This document shows, piece by piece, positions 6,887-8,094 of a stretch of DNA of 8,094 nt. A program made the translations under genes and the position numbers. The number at the start of each line of letters is the position of its first letter. Within the stretch, counting starts at the first letter, position 1. The notes under the pieces are model-generated. The model was not told where the DNA came from. It ran no database searches and saw only the letters and a list, made by a program, of their open reading frames with translations. The DNA comes from Bryobacterales bacterium (GTDB lineage Bacteria; Cyanobacteriota; Vampirovibrionia; Obscuribacterales; Obscuribacteraceae): NCBI GenBank assembly GCA_903970295.1, contig CAJCHQ010000162.1, positions 1 to 8,094 on the forward strand, in the 5' to 3' direction.

Positions 6887-7002
6887 CGTCCCATTTTCGA
6901 TTTTGGCAAGCTAGCAAGCGGACCTCCGATGCCTGGCGCTCAAAATCGGCAGCCCAATAGTAACATCAAGATCCGCCTTCCGGTTGACATCACTAGCTTT
7001 TT

Positions 7003-7821
7003 TTAGTTTCGTCCGTAAGGCGGCAGCTCAGTCGGCAGCCAGCCACGCACTTGCAGCGATTCCGCCATGCGCACACCCTGTGTGCGTTCGTCATACATGG
7101 CGACAGCAAATTGACCGACCGTGATCTTGTCCTGGCTGATCAAAACTTCAGCTAATTGCAAAGACTTCATTTCGGGATCCGTTACATATCCGGCACTGAG
7201 AATCAGTTCTGACACTGGAATCTCGGGAGCGATGCTCATCTGATTGGTCAAAGCTTGCACTTCCGCTGGACCAATTATTTGCGCGTGCTTGAGCAGCTCG
7301 ATCAGCATAGGCAGCTTCTGATCCAACGGTACCGTGCGCACCATCTGCATCGGCTCCGGCTCGCGACTACCGACTGGAGCGGAGATCGGTTCCAGAGTTC
7401 CGTCGTCAGGAATCACCTTCCTGTCGATCAGAAGTTGGCGCACGACAATCAAATCATGACTGAGACGCAACCTGGGCTTGCGCAGGGTAAATCCAGCGGT
7501 AAGGATCTTGTAGTAGTCCTGGCGCTGCTCTTTGATATTCTCACTACGCAAAAATCTCTTGGCAGCATTAAAGTAGCCAGCTACAACTGAGCTTTGCGGG
7601 ACATCGCAACGCAAGCGCAGCATCTGATAGAGATTCGTCGGTTTTTCCGCGATTTCAGGCTTGGGCGGCGGCAAAAGGTCAGGAAATAGTTGATAGAGCT
7701 CACGCGCCGACTTGAGCACCCCTTCGATATCGTCGTCCGCCCAGCTCAGGCGTAAAGCCGAGCAGAGAATCTGGCTCTCGAGCTCAATGCGGTTAGCGCC
7801 ACCAGATCCGATGTCAGACAT
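7003..7821 (-). CDS. degenerate J-domain-like protein with GspE-N-like C-terminal repeats
   Basis: A 272-residue soluble protein. Residues 63-124 resemble a J domain: a helix with NLYQMLRL (63-70), a second helix (about 76-92), then DYYKILTAGFTLRKPRLRL (102-120), where J domains usually have an AYEVLSDPEKR-like end. The HPD tripeptide that stimulates DnaK is absent (FLRSEN stands there), so it is unlikely to be an active co-chaperone. Residues 128-262 hold repeated short segments of the type LLxxxxIIxxxxVxxL (LLIDRKVI 130-137, LIELLKHAQIIG 173-184, VSELILSAGYVT 203-214, LAEVLISQDKIT 223-234, MAESLQVRGWL 252-262). These recall the N-terminal domain of type II secretion/pilus ATPases (GspE-N/MshEN), which in some proteins binds cyclic di-GMP. 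The ATG at 7821-7819 has no strong ribosome-binding site at good spacing (GGGAG is about 15 bases away). The FHA gene ends 53 bases upstream. Both domain calls rest on visual similarity. Confidence 0.7.
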   Translation of the reverse strand: MSDIGSGGANRIELESQILCSALRLSWADDDIEGVLKSARELYQLFPDLLPPPKPEIAEKPTNLYQMLRLRCDVPQSSVVAGYFNAAKRFLRSENIKEQRQDYYKILTAGFTLRKPRLRLSHDLIVVRQLLIDRKVIPDDGTLEPISAPVGSREPEPMQMVRTVPLDQKLPMLIELLKHAQIIGPAEVQALTNQMSIAPEIPVSELILSAGYVTDPEMKSLQLAEVLISQDKITVGQFAVAMYDERTQGVRMAESLQVRGWLPTELPPYGRN

Positions 7822-7874
7822 GCGTGATTAAGTCCACTCCCAGGTACCCGGACAAAAGTATATCCAGTAAGTCC

Positions 7875-8094
7875 TTAGTTCTTCTCTACTTCGAAGGTCA
7901 ATTCTGTATGACCAACTCGAATTTTGTCACCAGCCGAAAGAACCTGCCTCTTCACAACGGGATGACCGTTAAGTAATGTGCCGTTTGTGGAGCCGAGGTC
8001 TTCCAGCCAAAAGTCACCCTCTTCGAAAGTGATCCAGGCATGGTGCCTGGAGGTGAAAGTATCGTCCGGAATAACCACTTGATTAGAGGGGTCG
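7875..8094 (-). CDS. FHA-domain protein, C-terminal part (5' end outside the window)
   Basis: The frame enters from the right edge and ends at TAA 7875-7877, giving 72 visible residues that form most of a forkhead-associated domain, a phosphothreonine-binding fold. Visible hallmarks are DPSNQVVIPDD at the edge, SRHHA (binding-loop Ser and the structural His), the strand WLEDLGSTNGTLLNG with the conserved NGT and NG, and LSAGDKIRVGHTELTF at the end. The GR that normally precedes DPSN would lie just outside. The domain ends four residues before the stop, so it is at the C-terminus; whatever precedes it is unseen. A GTG at 8078 within this frame is not a real start because it would cut the FHA fold. 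In bacteria FHA proteins read Ser/Thr-kinase signals and recruit partners, so the downstream genes are candidate partners. Confidence 0.88.
   Translation of the reverse strand, partial: DPSNQVVIPDDTFTSRHHAWITFEEGDFWLEDLGSTNGTLLNGHPVVKRQVLSAGDKIRVGHTELTFEVEKN

Noticed and set aside
6991..7004. Plus-strand T run (CTAGC followed by T residues) as a terminator
   Set aside because: No hairpin precedes it and no plus-strand gene ends there; it is the reverse of the A-rich end of the J-like gene.

Overview
The window is bacterial, of roughly even base composition and densely coded. One long minus-strand gene run fills most of it (about 8094 down to 2157). Several features together suggest a Melainabacteria/Vampirovibrionia-type organism (non-photosynthetic relatives of Cyanobacteria, Obscuribacterales-like): large proteins rich in D-x-x-G repeats, a degenerate J-domain/GspE-N-like protein, and an FHA protein next to housekeeping genes. 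This assignment is inference from protein style; there is no rRNA or other marker here.

Layout, left to right. Positions 1-352 hold no confident gene, although an unstopped minus-strand frame runs from 326 off the left edge. A plus-strand gene (353-1600) encodes a bacterial TMEM43-family membrane protein. It converges with a small minus-strand hypothetical gene (1649-2020) that carries three RHAY motifs and has its own candidate promoter near 2097-2125. Next, all on the minus strand, come a RarD-family transporter broken by a one-base frameshift close to its start (2157-3061), an FtsB/DivIC-like septum initiator (3072-3353), a complete phosphoglucomutase/phosphomannomutase (3367-4836), a 676-residue protein with a disordered acidic N-terminal two-thirds and an RHS-like D-x-x-G repeat block (4856-6886), a 272-residue protein with a degenerate J-like region and GspE-N-like helical repeats (7003-7821), and the C-terminal part of an FHA protein entering from the right edge (7875-8094).

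Transcription of the long run goes right to left. Gaps are 53, 116, 19, 13 and 10 bases, so pgm, ftsB and rarD are very likely co-transcribed with the D-x-x-G repeat gene, and probably with the FHA and J-like genes. Phosphohexomutase supplies sugar phosphates for envelope or glycogen synthesis and FtsB-like proteins scaffold the divisome, so the envelope is a shared theme. The three upstream genes look like an accessory module (phosphothreonine reader, possible chaperone-like or adaptor protein, repeat protein) of unknown role. The most reportable points are this uncharacterised trio, the precisely locatable rarD frameshift, and the small RHAY-repeat gene.
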